Source: Candidatus Flexifilum affinis (GTDB lineage Bacteria > Chloroflexota > Anaerolineae > Aggregatilineales > Phototrophicaceae). Taken from it: DNA of 64,000 nucleotides. The notes under the pieces are model-generated. The model ran no database searches. It was given only the letters and a program-made list of their open reading frames with translations, and was not told the DNA's origin. The stretch lies in NCBI GenBank assembly GCA_016713325.1, contig JADJPJ010000006.1, forward strand, positions 124,001-188,000, written 5' to 3'. Positions 26,808 through 35,317 of this stretch are shown here, piece by piece. Made by a program: the position numbers and the translations under genes. Within the stretch, counting starts at the first letter, position 1, and each line of letters begins with the position of its first letter.

Positions 26808-28511
26808 CTATGCTCGTTTCGCCGGCTTTGTTCGCGCGCGGCGTTCCGCTTCGAGCTGTGCCGCCTCGATTCGAGCGGCCTTCTGCTCCACATAGTCCGT
26901 GTATCCGCCGACGTACTCGCTGATCGCTCCGTCCTCCAATTCGAGGATGCGGTCGGCAATGCGGTCGAGGAAGTAGCGGTCGTGAGAGATCGCCAGGATT
27001 GCCCCCTCGAAGTCGTCCAGCGCGGATTCCAGCACTTCGGACGATGCGATGTCGAGATTGTTGGTCGGCTCGTCCAGCAGCAACAGGTTCGGCTTCTGAA
27101 GCACCAGCATCAGCAGTTGCAGCCGACTGCGCTCCCCGCCGCTGAAGGTGCGAATCAGCTGGCTGGTCTGCTCGTAGGTGAAGGCGAACTTCAGGAGCCG
27201 ATTCACGGCCGTCCCCTCGTTGACCGCTTGCAGATTGCGCACCAGGTCGACCGGCGTGCGATCGTTATAGGCGGCCAACGTCTCATGCTGCTGCGAGTAG
27301 TAGCCCACGCGGGTACTGTTGCCCACTTTGATCACCCCCTCAAGGGGCTGGAGCTGGCTGAGAATCAGTTTGAAGAGGACGGATTTTCCCGCTCCATTTC
27401 GGCCGATGAGACCGACACGCTCGCCATGCCGAACCAGCAGGTTCACCCCCATGAACAGCAGGTCGTCGTCGAAGCCCATGGCGACTTCGACCAGCTCGAC
27501 GGCCTTTGTGCTGCCGCGTCCGCCTTCGAGCTGGAGATCCATCAGCGTCCGCTCACGCACATTCTCGACGATCTCGCCGCGCTCCTCCATGCGTGCCAGC
27601 ATCTTGCGCCGGCTGGCCGCCTGACGGGCGTGCCGCTCGCTGAGGTCGGCCTTCGCTTTCTCGGTCCACTCCTTGATGGCCGATTCGATACGCTGGATGA
27701 CCTTTTGCTGCGCGGAATACATCTGCTGCTGACGGATGCGCCGCACTTCACGTTCTACCGTGTAATCGGAATAGCCACCGGCATAGTGGTTCAGCATGCC
27801 GTTTTCCAGCTCGGCGATCTGCGTGACGACGGCGTCGAGAAGATAACGGTCGTGCGAGACCAGGATCACGCCACCGCGATACTCGCACAGGAACGCTTCC
27901 AGGGCCGCTTTGGCCTCCAGGTCGAGGTGGTTGTCGGGCTCATCCAGCAGCAGGATCTCGGGCGACCACGCCGCCAGCCTGGCAAGAGCCACCAGCTTGG
28001 TCTGCCCGCCGCTCAACGCGTGAGTGGGCAGATCAAAGTCTTCCTGGCGGATGCCCAGCTTGGCGAGGATTTCGCGAACCGTGCTGGCCTGCCGGCCCGG
28101 ATCAAACCGTTCATACCGATCGAGCAGCTCGGCTTGCCGCTCCAGCGTCTCCGCGAGAACATCCGCATCGTTGTAGACGACGGGATCGCCCAGTCTTGCC
28201 TCAATGGCTTCCAGGTCTGCGCTAAGCTGGGCGAGATCCGGAGACGGAGCGCAGGCCGCTTCGTAAAGCGACCCTTCTGGGAGGCGCACCTCCTGCGCCA
28301 GATACCCAATCGCGATGCCGCGCATCGCCGTGATACTCCCCTTCACCGGGCGAATCTCGCCGCTGACGGCCTTCAGCATACTGGATTTGCCGGCGCCGTT
28401 CGGTCCGACCAGGCCAACCTTGGCGCGGTCGTCAATCGCCCAGGTCAGATCGGTGAAGATATCGCGCCCCGCGTGGTTGATCGTGATGTGGTGGAGCTGG
28501 ATGACATGCAT
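26808..28511 (-). CDS. ABC-F type ATP-binding protein
   Basis: A 567-residue protein with two ABC domains and no membrane part. Walker A GLVGPNGAGKS and GLIGRNGAGKS; signatures ALSGGQTKL and FSGGERSRL; Walker B LLLDEPDNHLDLEAK and LLLDEPTNNLDIAS. The charged inter-domain linker (ABC-tran-Xtn) spans about residues 235-310 (RIESAIKEWTEKAKADL). ABC-F proteins act on ribosomes, in translation rescue or antibiotic protection. ATG 28511 has GAGGAGG nine bases upstream; the open frame beyond is not used. A terminator hairpin between it and efp could control its expression by attenuation. Confidence 0.9.
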   Translation of the reverse strand: MHVIQLHHITINHAGRDIFTDLTWAIDDRAKVGLVGPNGAGKSSMLKAVSGEIRPVKGSITAMRGIAIGYLAQEVRLPEGSLYEAACAPSPDLAQLSADLEAIEARLGDPVVYNDADVLAETLERQAELLDRYERFDPGRQASTVREILAKLGIRQEDFDLPTHALSGGQTKLVALARLAAWSPEILLLDEPDNHLDLEAKAALEAFLCEYRGGVILVSHDRYLLDAVVTQIAELENGMLNHYAGGYSDYTVEREVRRIRQQQMYSAQQKVIQRIESAIKEWTEKAKADLSERHARQAASRRKMLARMEERGEIVENVRERTLMDLQLEGGRGSTKAVELVEVAMGFDDDLLFMGVNLLVRHGERVGLIGRNGAGKSVLFKLILSQLQPLEGVIKVGNSTRVGYYSQQHETLAAYNDRTPVDLVRNLQAVNEGTAVNRLLKFAFTYEQTSQLIRTFSGGERSRLQLLMLVLQKPNLLLLDEPTNNLDIASSEVLESALDDFEGAILAISHDRYFLDRIADRILELEDGAISEYVGGYTDYVEQKAARIEAAQLEAERRARTKPAKRA

Positions 28512-28573
28512 GTCGTACTTCCTCCTCAACTTGGTCTCGTGTGAGTGATGGGGACGCACGTCCAGCATCGGCC

Positions 28574-28611
28574 AAAAAGAAAGCGGCCCTGGACATGCGC
28601 CCAGAGCCGCT
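28574..28611 (-). terminator. Intrinsic terminator/attenuator between efp and ABC-F gene
   Basis: Read on the minus strand: AGCGGCTCTGG, 8-base loop, CCAGGGCCGCT, then TTCTTTTT. The 11-bp stem has one G-T pair. It ends the efp transcript, or is an attenuator for the ABC-F gene that starts 63 bases downstream. Confidence 0.75.
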
Positions 28612-28751
28612 GATGGCTTTTACAGTACTTACAAAAGCCTTAACCGGTCAACAGACGCACCTCTCCCTGGGAAGCGCGCCAATGGACGCCATCAGCGCTC
28701 TTGAGACCACGGAGAAGTACGCGAAATAGATCATTCTGACCGGAAACCTGA

Positions 28752-29309
28752 TTAGCCGCGCCCGATGTAGGAACCGTCGCGGGAGTCAACCTTGATCGTA
28801 TCACCTTCGTTGACGAACGCGGGGACCTGGACCGAGAGCCCGGTATTGGTCTTGACGCGCTTGGTCACAGAGCCGGCGGTATTGCCCGCGATGGCGATTT
28901 CCGCCTCGATGACGGTCATGGTGACAGTGGTGGGCAGCGTATAGTCTATGACCAGGCCGTCACTGACGGCGAGTTCAAGTTCCATCTCTTCCTTGAGATA
29001 GAGCGCGTCGTCGCCGAACAACGCGAATGGCACTTCGTACTGGTCATACGACTGCATGTTCATGAAATGCAGCGCGTCGCCATCCTTGTACAGAAACTGA
29101 ACCTTCTCCGCCTCAACATACAGGTTGTTCAGGTTTTCGTCCGCCGAGAAGACGCGATACTGCGCGTTACCGGTACGGATATCCACCAACTGCGCGCGCA
29201 TGCTTGCGGCGCCCCGGCCCGGATTATTGTATTGTGTATTGGTCACCCGATAGAGCGTGTTGTTGATTTCAACAACAGTGCCCCGTTTCAGATCAGACGC
29301 TGCGATCAT
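28752..29309 (-). CDS. efp: Translation elongation factor P
   Basis: A 185-residue three-domain EF-P that relieves stalling at polyproline. KRGTVVEINNTLYRV starts domain I, and the family end GDTIKVDSRDGSYIGRG is intact. The tip of the domain I loop, normally a modified lysine in PGKGxA, reads NPGRGAASMR, with arginine at residue 32. Arg-tip EF-Ps are known with rhamnosylation by EarP (SGRNAA type), but this loop has the PG-x-G form of lysine EF-Ps. No modification enzyme is encoded nearby. It follows the gene at 29355 in the same direction. Confidence 0.95.
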   Translation of the reverse strand: MIAASDLKRGTVVEINNTLYRVTNTQYNNPGRGAASMRAQLVDIRTGNAQYRVFSADENLNNLYVEAEKVQFLYKDGDALHFMNMQSYDQYEVPFALFGDDALYLKEEMELELAVSDGLVIDYTLPTTVTMTVIEAEIAIAGNTAGSVTKRVKTNTGLSVQVPAFVNEGDTIKVDSRDGSYIGRG

Positions 29310-29354
29310 ATGCGACAGTACCTCTTCATCCGATTTCGATTTCCCTAAATTCTA

Positions 29355-30518
29355 TCATAGGCAGTCATTATGAAACCAGACTTGAACGAACGGATCGCCC
29401 GGACGAACGACATATCGATAGTTGCCCCAGTCGATCCAGGTCATACCGGTGCTGGCCAGACGGGCACGCGCATCGCTGAGGCAGTCGGCTGCCAACCGGT
29501 CTGCCAGGGCGATCGCCCGGTCGTAGCGCCGGTCCAGGATGCGGCGCAGACGCAGCGGCCAGGCCAGTTCGGTCATCAGCAGGCTGCTGCCGGCCAGCGT
29601 TTTCGCCGGGATATTCAGTGAATAATGCAGCGTGCGGTCGATCACCCGGCGCAGGGCTACCTCATCGAAGATCGGCAGCACCTGCCGATACAGGCGAGGA
29701 TTGCCAATCCAGAGGGCGCGCACCGGACCGGCGGCTTCGCGAATGGCGCGGTCGATTTCCAGATCGTCTTCCCACACACGCGGATCGGCCCTGCGCAAGA
29801 CCTCGGCGCACAGTACAGAGGGGATCAGTCCAGTTTTGCCCCAAAAGCTTTGGTAGCGGCCGCGCGCCATCCGCCAGCGCAGCCAGAAGTCTCGGTTGAA
29901 GGCGGCATTGATAGCGTCGATCGCCCAGTCCGGAAGATCGACGCCCGGAACTGGACCATGGGCGTACGGCGTGTATGGGCTGACCGCCGCCGGCGTCGAA
30001 GCCGTCCCGTATCGATGACTGGCCGCGACTAATCGATTAAGGAGCCCCCTGCCCCAGACCGCATCATGCGCCGGCATGATCAGCGCGGCAGGCGCATTGA
30101 GCCGCATTCCCACGTCCAGAGCAAAGCGAATGCGCGCCCAGCGATCGGAATAGGCCATCTGCGTCCAGCAACCGGCATCGTCCCAGTGTGCGCGCGTGGG
30201 CGTGGTGGAGTCTGCGTCTTCGCTGCCCGGCACCAGGACGGGCGGATTGATCACCGCCCAGGCAGTGCGCAGCGCTGGATATCCTTCCAATATCGGATCC
30301 AGCGAGGAGGCCACATCCTCATCGGCGCAGAGAAACAGCACAGCGCCGCGATCGCTTCGCGCGACTTCGTCGAAGCGCGACCGCAACGCGTAGTCGAACA
30401 CCGCACAGGCAGCCAGGTCTCGCGGGCGAGCGCGATAAAGGAATTCTACACAGATGCGTGCACAGCCATCAAGCGCTTCCGCCGCGGCCTGGGGGTGTTC
30501 CAGGAATTTCCGTTCCAT
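29355..30518 (-). CDS. Unknown protein, possibly nucleotide-sugar or transferase related
   Basis: About 387 residues with no signal peptide or membrane segment. ATG 30518 is chosen because the open frame beyond overlaps the divergent gene at 30567, which is clearly coding. Conserved-looking blocks are MRLNAPAALIMPAHDAVWG, YTPYAHGPVPGVDLPDWAI and GKTGLIPSVLCAEVLRR, loosely like a glycosyltransferase alpha/beta core, but I cannot name a family. It lies upstream of efp in the same direction with a gap of 45 bases. Confidence 0.55.
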   Translation of the reverse strand: MERKFLEHPQAAAEALDGCARICVEFLYRARPRDLAACAVFDYALRSRFDEVARSDRGAVLFLCADEDVASSLDPILEGYPALRTAWAVINPPVLVPGSEDADSTTPTRAHWDDAGCWTQMAYSDRWARIRFALDVGMRLNAPAALIMPAHDAVWGRGLLNRLVAASHRYGTASTPAAVSPYTPYAHGPVPGVDLPDWAIDAINAAFNRDFWLRWRMARGRYQSFWGKTGLIPSVLCAEVLRRADPRVWEDDLEIDRAIREAAGPVRALWIGNPRLYRQVLPIFDEVALRRVIDRTLHYSLNIPAKTLAGSSLLMTELAWPLRLRRILDRRYDRAIALADRLAADCLSDARARLASTGMTWIDWGNYRYVVRPGDPFVQVWFHNDCL

Positions 30519-30566
30519 CTCCGTTACGATAAAATCCTTCCGGTTCTTCAATTCTGAAAGTGTCCT

Positions 30567-31415
30567 ATGCCGCGCAGACTGCTCCTGTTGATCGCCGTGC
30601 TGATTCCGGTCCTTGCGGTCGTCGTCTTCGCCATTTTCTCGCTCAGCTCCGGTTCCAGCAGCGAGGAGGGCGAGCGATGGGAAGAGGTGAGCGTGCCACA
30701 GGGACAGCTCCAACCTGGGCAACCGTTCCAGTTTCGCCGTTTCGCCTATCGACACACCAGTTATACCCTGGAAGAGGTCCAACTGCGGGTCGCCAACACC
30801 AGCGATGCGCCGCAGCGTGGCGTCGTCTGGTATCTGCTCGCCCCGCCCAATGCAACAGAAGCCTGGCGCGAAGCCGTCTGGTCCTCGGCTGAACAGGAGA
30901 TCTCCCTGCTGCCGGACGAAAGCGCCGACCTGACCTTTGCGCCTCCCGACGACATACCGCCGGGCAGCTATGCTATTTCCGCCTGGGTACACGGGCTGCG
31001 CGCCGGTGAGCGGTTCCATGCCGATGGCGCTGGAAGCCTCACCCCTCTCTTCATCGGTCCTCCATTCGATCTGGTCATCACCAACGTCACCCGCGCCGAG
31101 CAGATTGACGGCAGCACGGCACTCGACGTCACCCTCGCAGCCGACAACAACAGCGGAGCGGGCATGGACGTCAGCCTGGCTTTTTCCGTTATCGAAAGCC
31201 AGGACGGACGCGCAACCACGACGGAGGCCGTTCCCCTGTATACCAGTCCTGCCTATACCACTTCCCTGAACAACGGCGAGACAGCCGCTGCTACGCTTCA
31301 CGGAACCGTCAGCCTACCAAGCGGCAACTACGCCATCGTCGGCCTCCTTCGGAACCAACAGGATCAATCGGTGGTGATCAGCGTTGTTGCTTCCGAGATT
31401 CTCGCTATAGAATAG
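30567..31415 (+). CDS. Membrane-anchored beta-sandwich (CARDB-like) extracellular protein
   Basis: 282 residues: an N-terminal helix LLLIAVLIPVLAVVVFAIFS acts as signal anchor. Two Ig-like beta-sandwich regions follow (residues 40-150 and 165-280), with hydrophobic alternation and FDLVITNVTRAEQIDGSTAL resembling CARDB domains. No catalytic motif. It precedes the LysM gene by 32 bases and may be part of one surface-protein transcript. Confidence 0.6.
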   Translation: MPRRLLLLIAVLIPVLAVVVFAIFSLSSGSSSEEGERWEEVSVPQGQLQPGQPFQFRRFAYRHTSYTLEEVQLRVANTSDAPQRGVVWYLLAPPNATEAWREAVWSSAEQEISLLPDESADLTFAPPDDIPPGSYAISAWVHGLRAGERFHADGAGSLTPLFIGPPFDLVITNVTRAEQIDGSTALDVTLAADNNSGAGMDVSLAFSVIESQDGRATTTEAVPLYTSPAYTTSLNNGETAAATLHGTVSLPSGNYAIVGLLRNQQDQSVVISVVASEILAIE

Positions 31416-31447
31416 AGATAAAGATGTGCTTAATGAAGGGGGCCATC

Positions 31448-31873
31448 ATGCGATTGCTTAGAGGGGTGTTGATCGTTGTAGCGGTGGCGCTGGTCGTCAC
31501 TGTCTTTGCACCTGCGCAGACCACGCAGGCATCGGCGGCAAATGCATCGGCAAGCTATTGTTCCCAGTACTATGTGGTGCGCTGGGGAGATAGTCTGGCG
31601 CGAATCGCCCGTTATTTCGGGACGACCGTCGGCGCGCTGCTCAGCCTGAACTATATTCCGAACCCGAACTACATCTACGCCGGACAGGTCCTGTGCATCG
31701 GCGGCTACACACAGCCACCGCCCGGGAACACCTACATGGTGCGCTATGGTGACACGCTTGCCGGCATCGCGCGCTACTTCGGCGTGAATATGTATTCGAT
31801 CGCCCAGGCCAATGGAATCTACAATCTGAACCGGATCTACGCCGGCCAGGTGCTCGTCATTCCATACTACTAG
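31448..31873 (+). CDS. Secreted two-LysM protein
   Basis: 141 residues: signal peptide (LLRGVLIVVAVALVVTVFAPAQTTQA), then two LysM repeats, YVVRWGDSLARIARYFGTT and YMVRYGDTLAGIARYFGVN, each ending in YAGQVLxI. LysM binds N-acetylglucosamine polymers of the wall. ATG 31448 is placed five bases after AAGGGGG, so the in-frame upstream start at 31424 is rejected. Nothing else is present in the chain, so it is a wall-binding or scaffold protein. Confidence 0.88.
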   Translation: MRLLRGVLIVVAVALVVTVFAPAQTTQASAANASASYCSQYYVVRWGDSLARIARYFGTTVGALLSLNYIPNPNYIYAGQVLCIGGYTQPPPGNTYMVRYGDTLAGIARYFGVNMYSIAQANGIYNLNRIYAGQVLVIPYY

Positions 31874-31908
31874 GCAACACATCGCCGGATTGATCAGGAG
31901 GACTCTTG

Positions 31909-32824
31909 ATGGCATCAGCGAACGTCGAGGGCATGATGCGCGAAGGCGTCAACGCGATGAAAGCGGGGCGTCGCGATGAAGCGCGGGCACTGCTCCTGCG
32001 CGCTGTCGAGCTCGATCAGTACAATGAAGAAGCCTGGCTGTGGCTCAGCGGAGTTCTGGACTCCCAGGAAGATCAGCGCACGGCTCTGGAGAACGTTCTC
32101 TCGATCAATCCGGGCAATGACCGTGCAAGGCAGGGGCTGGATTACATCAACCAGCAGCTCGGCATTTCATCTTCATCACCGCCCCCCATGCCCTCGTCGC
32201 TGCCGCCAGAAACGGGCGGACTTTCCACCAGCGTCGAATGGGGTGCTCCGTCCAGCACGCCCGAACCCGTGGGACGATTTCCGGCACCCTCCCCGGAGCC
32301 GACACCGGATGTATTGGACGACTGGGTCAATAATCTCGGTCTGCAATCCAGCGCCGGCGCTGCCATCGAGGATCTGCGGCAAACATTAGGCAACAACTCA
32401 CCTTTCGGCGATGTCGAAGTCGACATGGAAGATGACATCTTCTCGGCCGGCCCATTCCGCGCCGACGAGCCGCCGGCGGCGAAGCCTACAGGGAAACAAA
32501 CAACAAAACCTGTTGCTGAACCGGTCGAGCCGGCCCTCACGCCGGAGCAGCGCGCCGAACGTAGCGCACCGGCGCGCCAGGCGTGACGAGCGGCGCACCA
32601 CACAGGACACAGCGCCAAATGCAAGGCAGGCTCCCGCCGCCGATGTGATGTTTCCGGGTATTCCAGCAGAGATTAAGCCTACTCGACTTCCAGGCACTGT
32701 CGAGCAGGCGCCCTTTATCACAACGCTGCTGATCGCGCTCCTCGTCATCGCCAATCTGGCGGTCGCCGTCTATTTCATGGTGGGGTTCTTCTGCGCTAAC
32801 CCTATACATTGTCCCTGGGTCTAG
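31909..32824 (+). CDS. TPR protein with C-terminal membrane helix (frameshifted)
   Basis: About 305 residues. Residues 1-80 hold two TPR-like helical repeats (GVNAMKAGRRDEARALLLRA, EEAWLWLSGVLD) of a type common in Chloroflexota. A Pro/Ser-rich disordered stretch with ALTPEQRAERSA follows, and after a break near 32570-32580 a different frame gives RRDERRTTQD and a hydrophobic helix ITTLLIALLVIANLAVAVYFMVGFF. One extra C at the break explains both halves. AGGAGGA lies before ATG 31909. The orientation would leave the TPR part in the cytoplasm. Confidence 0.7.
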
Positions 32825-32906
32825 GTACAATGAGGCAACTTCTGTCAGAATCCAGTTGATGTAGAGGAGTAAGTGCGTTCAGGCGACGAGCGCACATTGA
32901 AATAGC

Positions 32907-33182
32907 ATGGCAAACCATAGATCTGCAATTAAACGAATTCGTCAGACCGAGAAGCGCAGTGAGTACAATCGCACCATCCGCACCCGCGCGCGCACTTTCG
33001 TCAAGAAGGCCCGTACCCTGGTCAGCGTCGGTAAGCCCGACCTGAATGCTGCGGAAGCGGCGACCCGTCAGGCAATCCAGGAACTCGACAAGGCGGCGAG
33101 CAACGGCGTGATTCACAAGCGCAATGCCGCGCGCCGCAAGAGCCGCCTGATGCTGCAGCTCAACGCAATCAAGAAGGGTTAG
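32907..33182 (+). CDS. rpsT: 30S ribosomal protein S20
   Basis: 91 residues, strongly basic. MANHRSAIKRIRQTEKRSEYN and VIHKRNAARRKSRL are diagnostic of S20, which binds 16S rRNA early in 30S assembly. It is monocistronic, followed by a strong intrinsic terminator. Confidence 0.96.
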   Translation: MANHRSAIKRIRQTEKRSEYNRTIRTRARTFVKKARTLVSVGKPDLNAAEAATRQAIQELDKAASNGVIHKRNAARRKSRLMLQLNAIKKG

Positions 33183-33223
33183 CCAGCGGCTTCGGCTGCG
33201 GCTGTCCTTGCTGGTTTCCAGAC

Positions 33224-33255
33224 AAAAAAGCCGACTGTGCGCAGTCGGCTTTTTT
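33224..33255. terminator. Bidirectional intrinsic terminator (rpsT / regulator at 33267)
   Basis: AAAAAAGCCGACTG and CAGTCGGCTTTTTT with a TGCG loop: a 14-bp perfect dyad with A and T tracts on both sides. It serves convergent genes on both strands. Confidence 0.92.
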
Positions 33256-33266
33256 CGTTACCGCGA

Positions 33267-33959
33267 TCAGGGTTGTGGCAGGGAAAGCTGTGGGATAGCG
33301 AGGCCGGTCGGCATCAGGGCCGGGGCCTCGAAGCGATAGCCAACACCGCGGAGGGTAATCAAGTGTCGCGGGCGGCTCGGATCCTGCTCGATAGCCCGGC
33401 GAATCCAACGGATGTGGACGTCCAATGTGCGAGTGTCGCCCAGGTAGTCGGTCTGCCAGACCTTCTCCATCAGGATTTTCCGGTCGAGCGTTTCACCCGG
33501 ATGGCGAAAAAAGACCTCCAACAGCTGTGCAAGCTTGGGTGTCAGGGAAATCTCCTGACCATCGGCGATCAGCAACCGGCGGTCGACGTTCAGTCCCCAG
33601 GGACCGCACTCCAGGACATCGCCTTCGTGGCCGGCTTTCGTCAGCAGGCGTCCGATCGCGTTCTGGATCTTTCGCGCTGAAAAAGGCGGAAGCAGCACGA
33701 CATCGGCCGGGGTTTCGGCGGCTTTCGTGCCAGGATAAAGATGAATCAGGGGAACACCGTTTAGTTGTTGCTTCAGAGACCGGGCGGTGCGCTCACCCGG
33801 GGTCCGCAGCGAAATGGAGTCCAGAATGACAACATCAAAGCGACCATCCAGAAGCGCTGCGCTGGCCTCTTTCCCATTTGAAACGGTTGTAACTTCATGC
33901 CGCTTTTTCAGGTCGCCGCTGAACTCAGTATTCTTCCCAATGAGCATAATCGACGCCAT
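33267..33959 (-). CDS. OmpR-type winged-helix regulator with degenerate receiver
   Basis: 230 residues. The C-terminal half is a clear OmpR/PhoB DNA-binding domain (LTPKLAQLLEVFFRHPGETLDRK ... DVHIRWIRRAIEQDP ... LRGVGYRFE). The N-terminal domain has the receiver fold, but the acidic pair of strand 1 is replaced by IGKNTEF and the usual lysine loop by LLPPFSA. Only an aspartate in VVILDSISL remains. It probably works without phosphorylation. No kinase is adjacent. It is divergent from the M20 peptidase, with a dyad at 34041 between them. Confidence 0.82.
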   Translation of the reverse strand: MASIMLIGKNTEFSGDLKKRHEVTTVSNGKEASAALLDGRFDVVILDSISLRTPGERTARSLKQQLNGVPLIHLYPGTKAAETPADVVLLPPFSARKIQNAIGRLLTKAGHEGDVLECGPWGLNVDRRLLIADGQEISLTPKLAQLLEVFFRHPGETLDRKILMEKVWQTDYLGDTRTLDVHIRWIRRAIEQDPSRPRHLITLRGVGYRFEAPALMPTGLAIPQLSLPQP

Positions 33960-34040
33960 GCAGACCTCCAGATGGATGTCCTCCAGAGAAAGATTTGCCT
34001 CTGATCGGCTAGATGCTTAGACTATACCTAGAGTGATAGG

Positions 34041-34057
34041 CACTGTAACAGACAGTG
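34041..34057. promoter_or_regulatory. Inverted repeat CACTGT-N5-ACAGTG in divergent promoter region
   Basis: Perfect 6-bp arms with a five-base spacer between the atypical regulator (33959) and the M20 peptidase (34142). Candidate operator for the neighbouring regulator. Confidence 0.4.
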
Positions 34058-34141
34058 TCAATGCCTCTGCGGGGCCCACCGCGTGAGGTATGATCTGCGT
34101 TGACACAACCTGATTATATCAGACAATCCGAGGATTAAGGA

Positions 34142-35305
34142 TTGATCGCACATCTGAAGCACCAGTTAAATTGGAGCGCACTCGCCGCAGCTGCGGCACG
34201 TACCGTTGAACAAGCGCTTCTCTTGCAGCGCATCCCCGCGCCGACCTTTTTCGAGCGTCCCCGCGCCCAGTGGGTGGCGGAGCAGTTCGAGCGAGTCGGG
34301 CTGAGGCAGATCGATCTGGATGAGCTGCATAACGTCTATGGCCTGCTCCCCGGTCAGAACTCCTCCGAACCGGGGGTGATGGTCACCGCCCACACCGACA
34401 CCGTATTTGCCCTTGAAACGCCACTCGCCGTTCGCTTGCGCAACGAAAAAGTGATCGCTGCGCCTGGCCTGGGCGACAACAGCATTGGGGTCGCGGCCAT
34501 GCTCAACGTCGCCGAGTTCTTCTGCGCTCAGGGCGTCGTGCCCCCCTGCAACATCTGGTTCGTCGCCACGACGCGTGAAGAAGGTCTGGGCGACCTTGGC
34601 GGTATGCGAGCGGCGTTCGAGCGCCTGCGACCTCAGATTCGGAGCGTGGTCAACCTCGAAGGATTGGCCTTTGGCCACATCTACAATGCAGGGATCGCCG
34701 TACGCCGTCTGCGCGTCGAAGTCTCGACCGAAGGCGGTCATAGCTGGCTCCATTTTGGTCAACCCAGTGCCATTCATAACCTGGTGCAGATCGCGGCGCG
34801 CATTACCGCGCTCACCCCACCCGCTCACCCTCGTACGACGTACAATATCGGCGTGATCGAAGGCGGTCGTTCAGTGAACTCGATTGCCTCCGAAGCCTCC
34901 ATGCAGGTCGACATGCGGTCCGAAGTCACGGCGGCGCTGGCAACGCTGGAACGCGAGGTTCGTCGGATTGTGACAGAGGCGGCGCGTCCCGGCGTGGAGG
35001 CGAAAATGGAACTCATTGGCGACCGGCCCGCGGGCAGCCTCAAGGCCGATCATGCGCTCGTTCAGGCGGCGATGAGCGCACTGGCGGAGGTCAACGTCAA
35101 GGGCATCCTGGAAAGCGGCAGCACCGATGGCAATGTGCCCCTGGCGGCGGGCTGTCCGGCGGTAACCGTTGGGGTAACACGAGGCGGCAACGCGCATCGT
35201 ATCGACGAGTTCATCGAGATCGCTCCGGTCGCCGATGGCCTGCGTCAGATCATTCTGCTGGTGCTGGCGGCGTCGGAGCTGGTTGCAACGGGCGCTTCGC
35301 GCTGA
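34142..35305 (+). CDS. M20 family metallopeptidase
   Basis: A 387-residue zinc aminopeptidase/amidohydrolase. Metal motifs are TAHTDTVF, GLGDNSIGVAAML and ATTREEGLGDLGG; the dimerisation insert is about residues 185-300. The start is TTG 34142, with GAGG eight bases before; no better codon is available nearby. It is followed 12 bases later by the receiver-GAF gene, so the two are probably co-transcribed. Substrate unknown: dipeptides or N-acyl amino acids are usual. Confidence 0.85.
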   Translation: MIAHLKHQLNWSALAAAAARTVEQALLLQRIPAPTFFERPRAQWVAEQFERVGLRQIDLDELHNVYGLLPGQNSSEPGVMVTAHTDTVFALETPLAVRLRNEKVIAAPGLGDNSIGVAAMLNVAEFFCAQGVVPPCNIWFVATTREEGLGDLGGMRAAFERLRPQIRSVVNLEGLAFGHIYNAGIAVRRLRVEVSTEGGHSWLHFGQPSAIHNLVQIAARITALTPPAHPRTTYNIGVIEGGRSVNSIASEASMQVDMRSEVTAALATLEREVRRIVTEAARPGVEAKMELIGDRPAGSLKADHALVQAAMSALAEVNVKGILESGSTDGNVPLAAGCPAVTVGVTRGGNAHRIDEFIEIAPVADGLRQIILLVLAASELVATGASR

Positions 35306-35317
35306 GCAAGGGTCATC

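Noticed and set aside
29355..31301. 648-residue open frame as one gene
   Set aside because: Its N-terminal 260 residues overlap the divergent beta-sandwich gene at 30567, which has a signal anchor and coherent domains; the real start is near 30518.
34100..34120. TTGACA followed by TATATC upstream of the M20 gene as a promoter
   Set aside because: The spacing is 9 bases, far from the 16 to 18 required.
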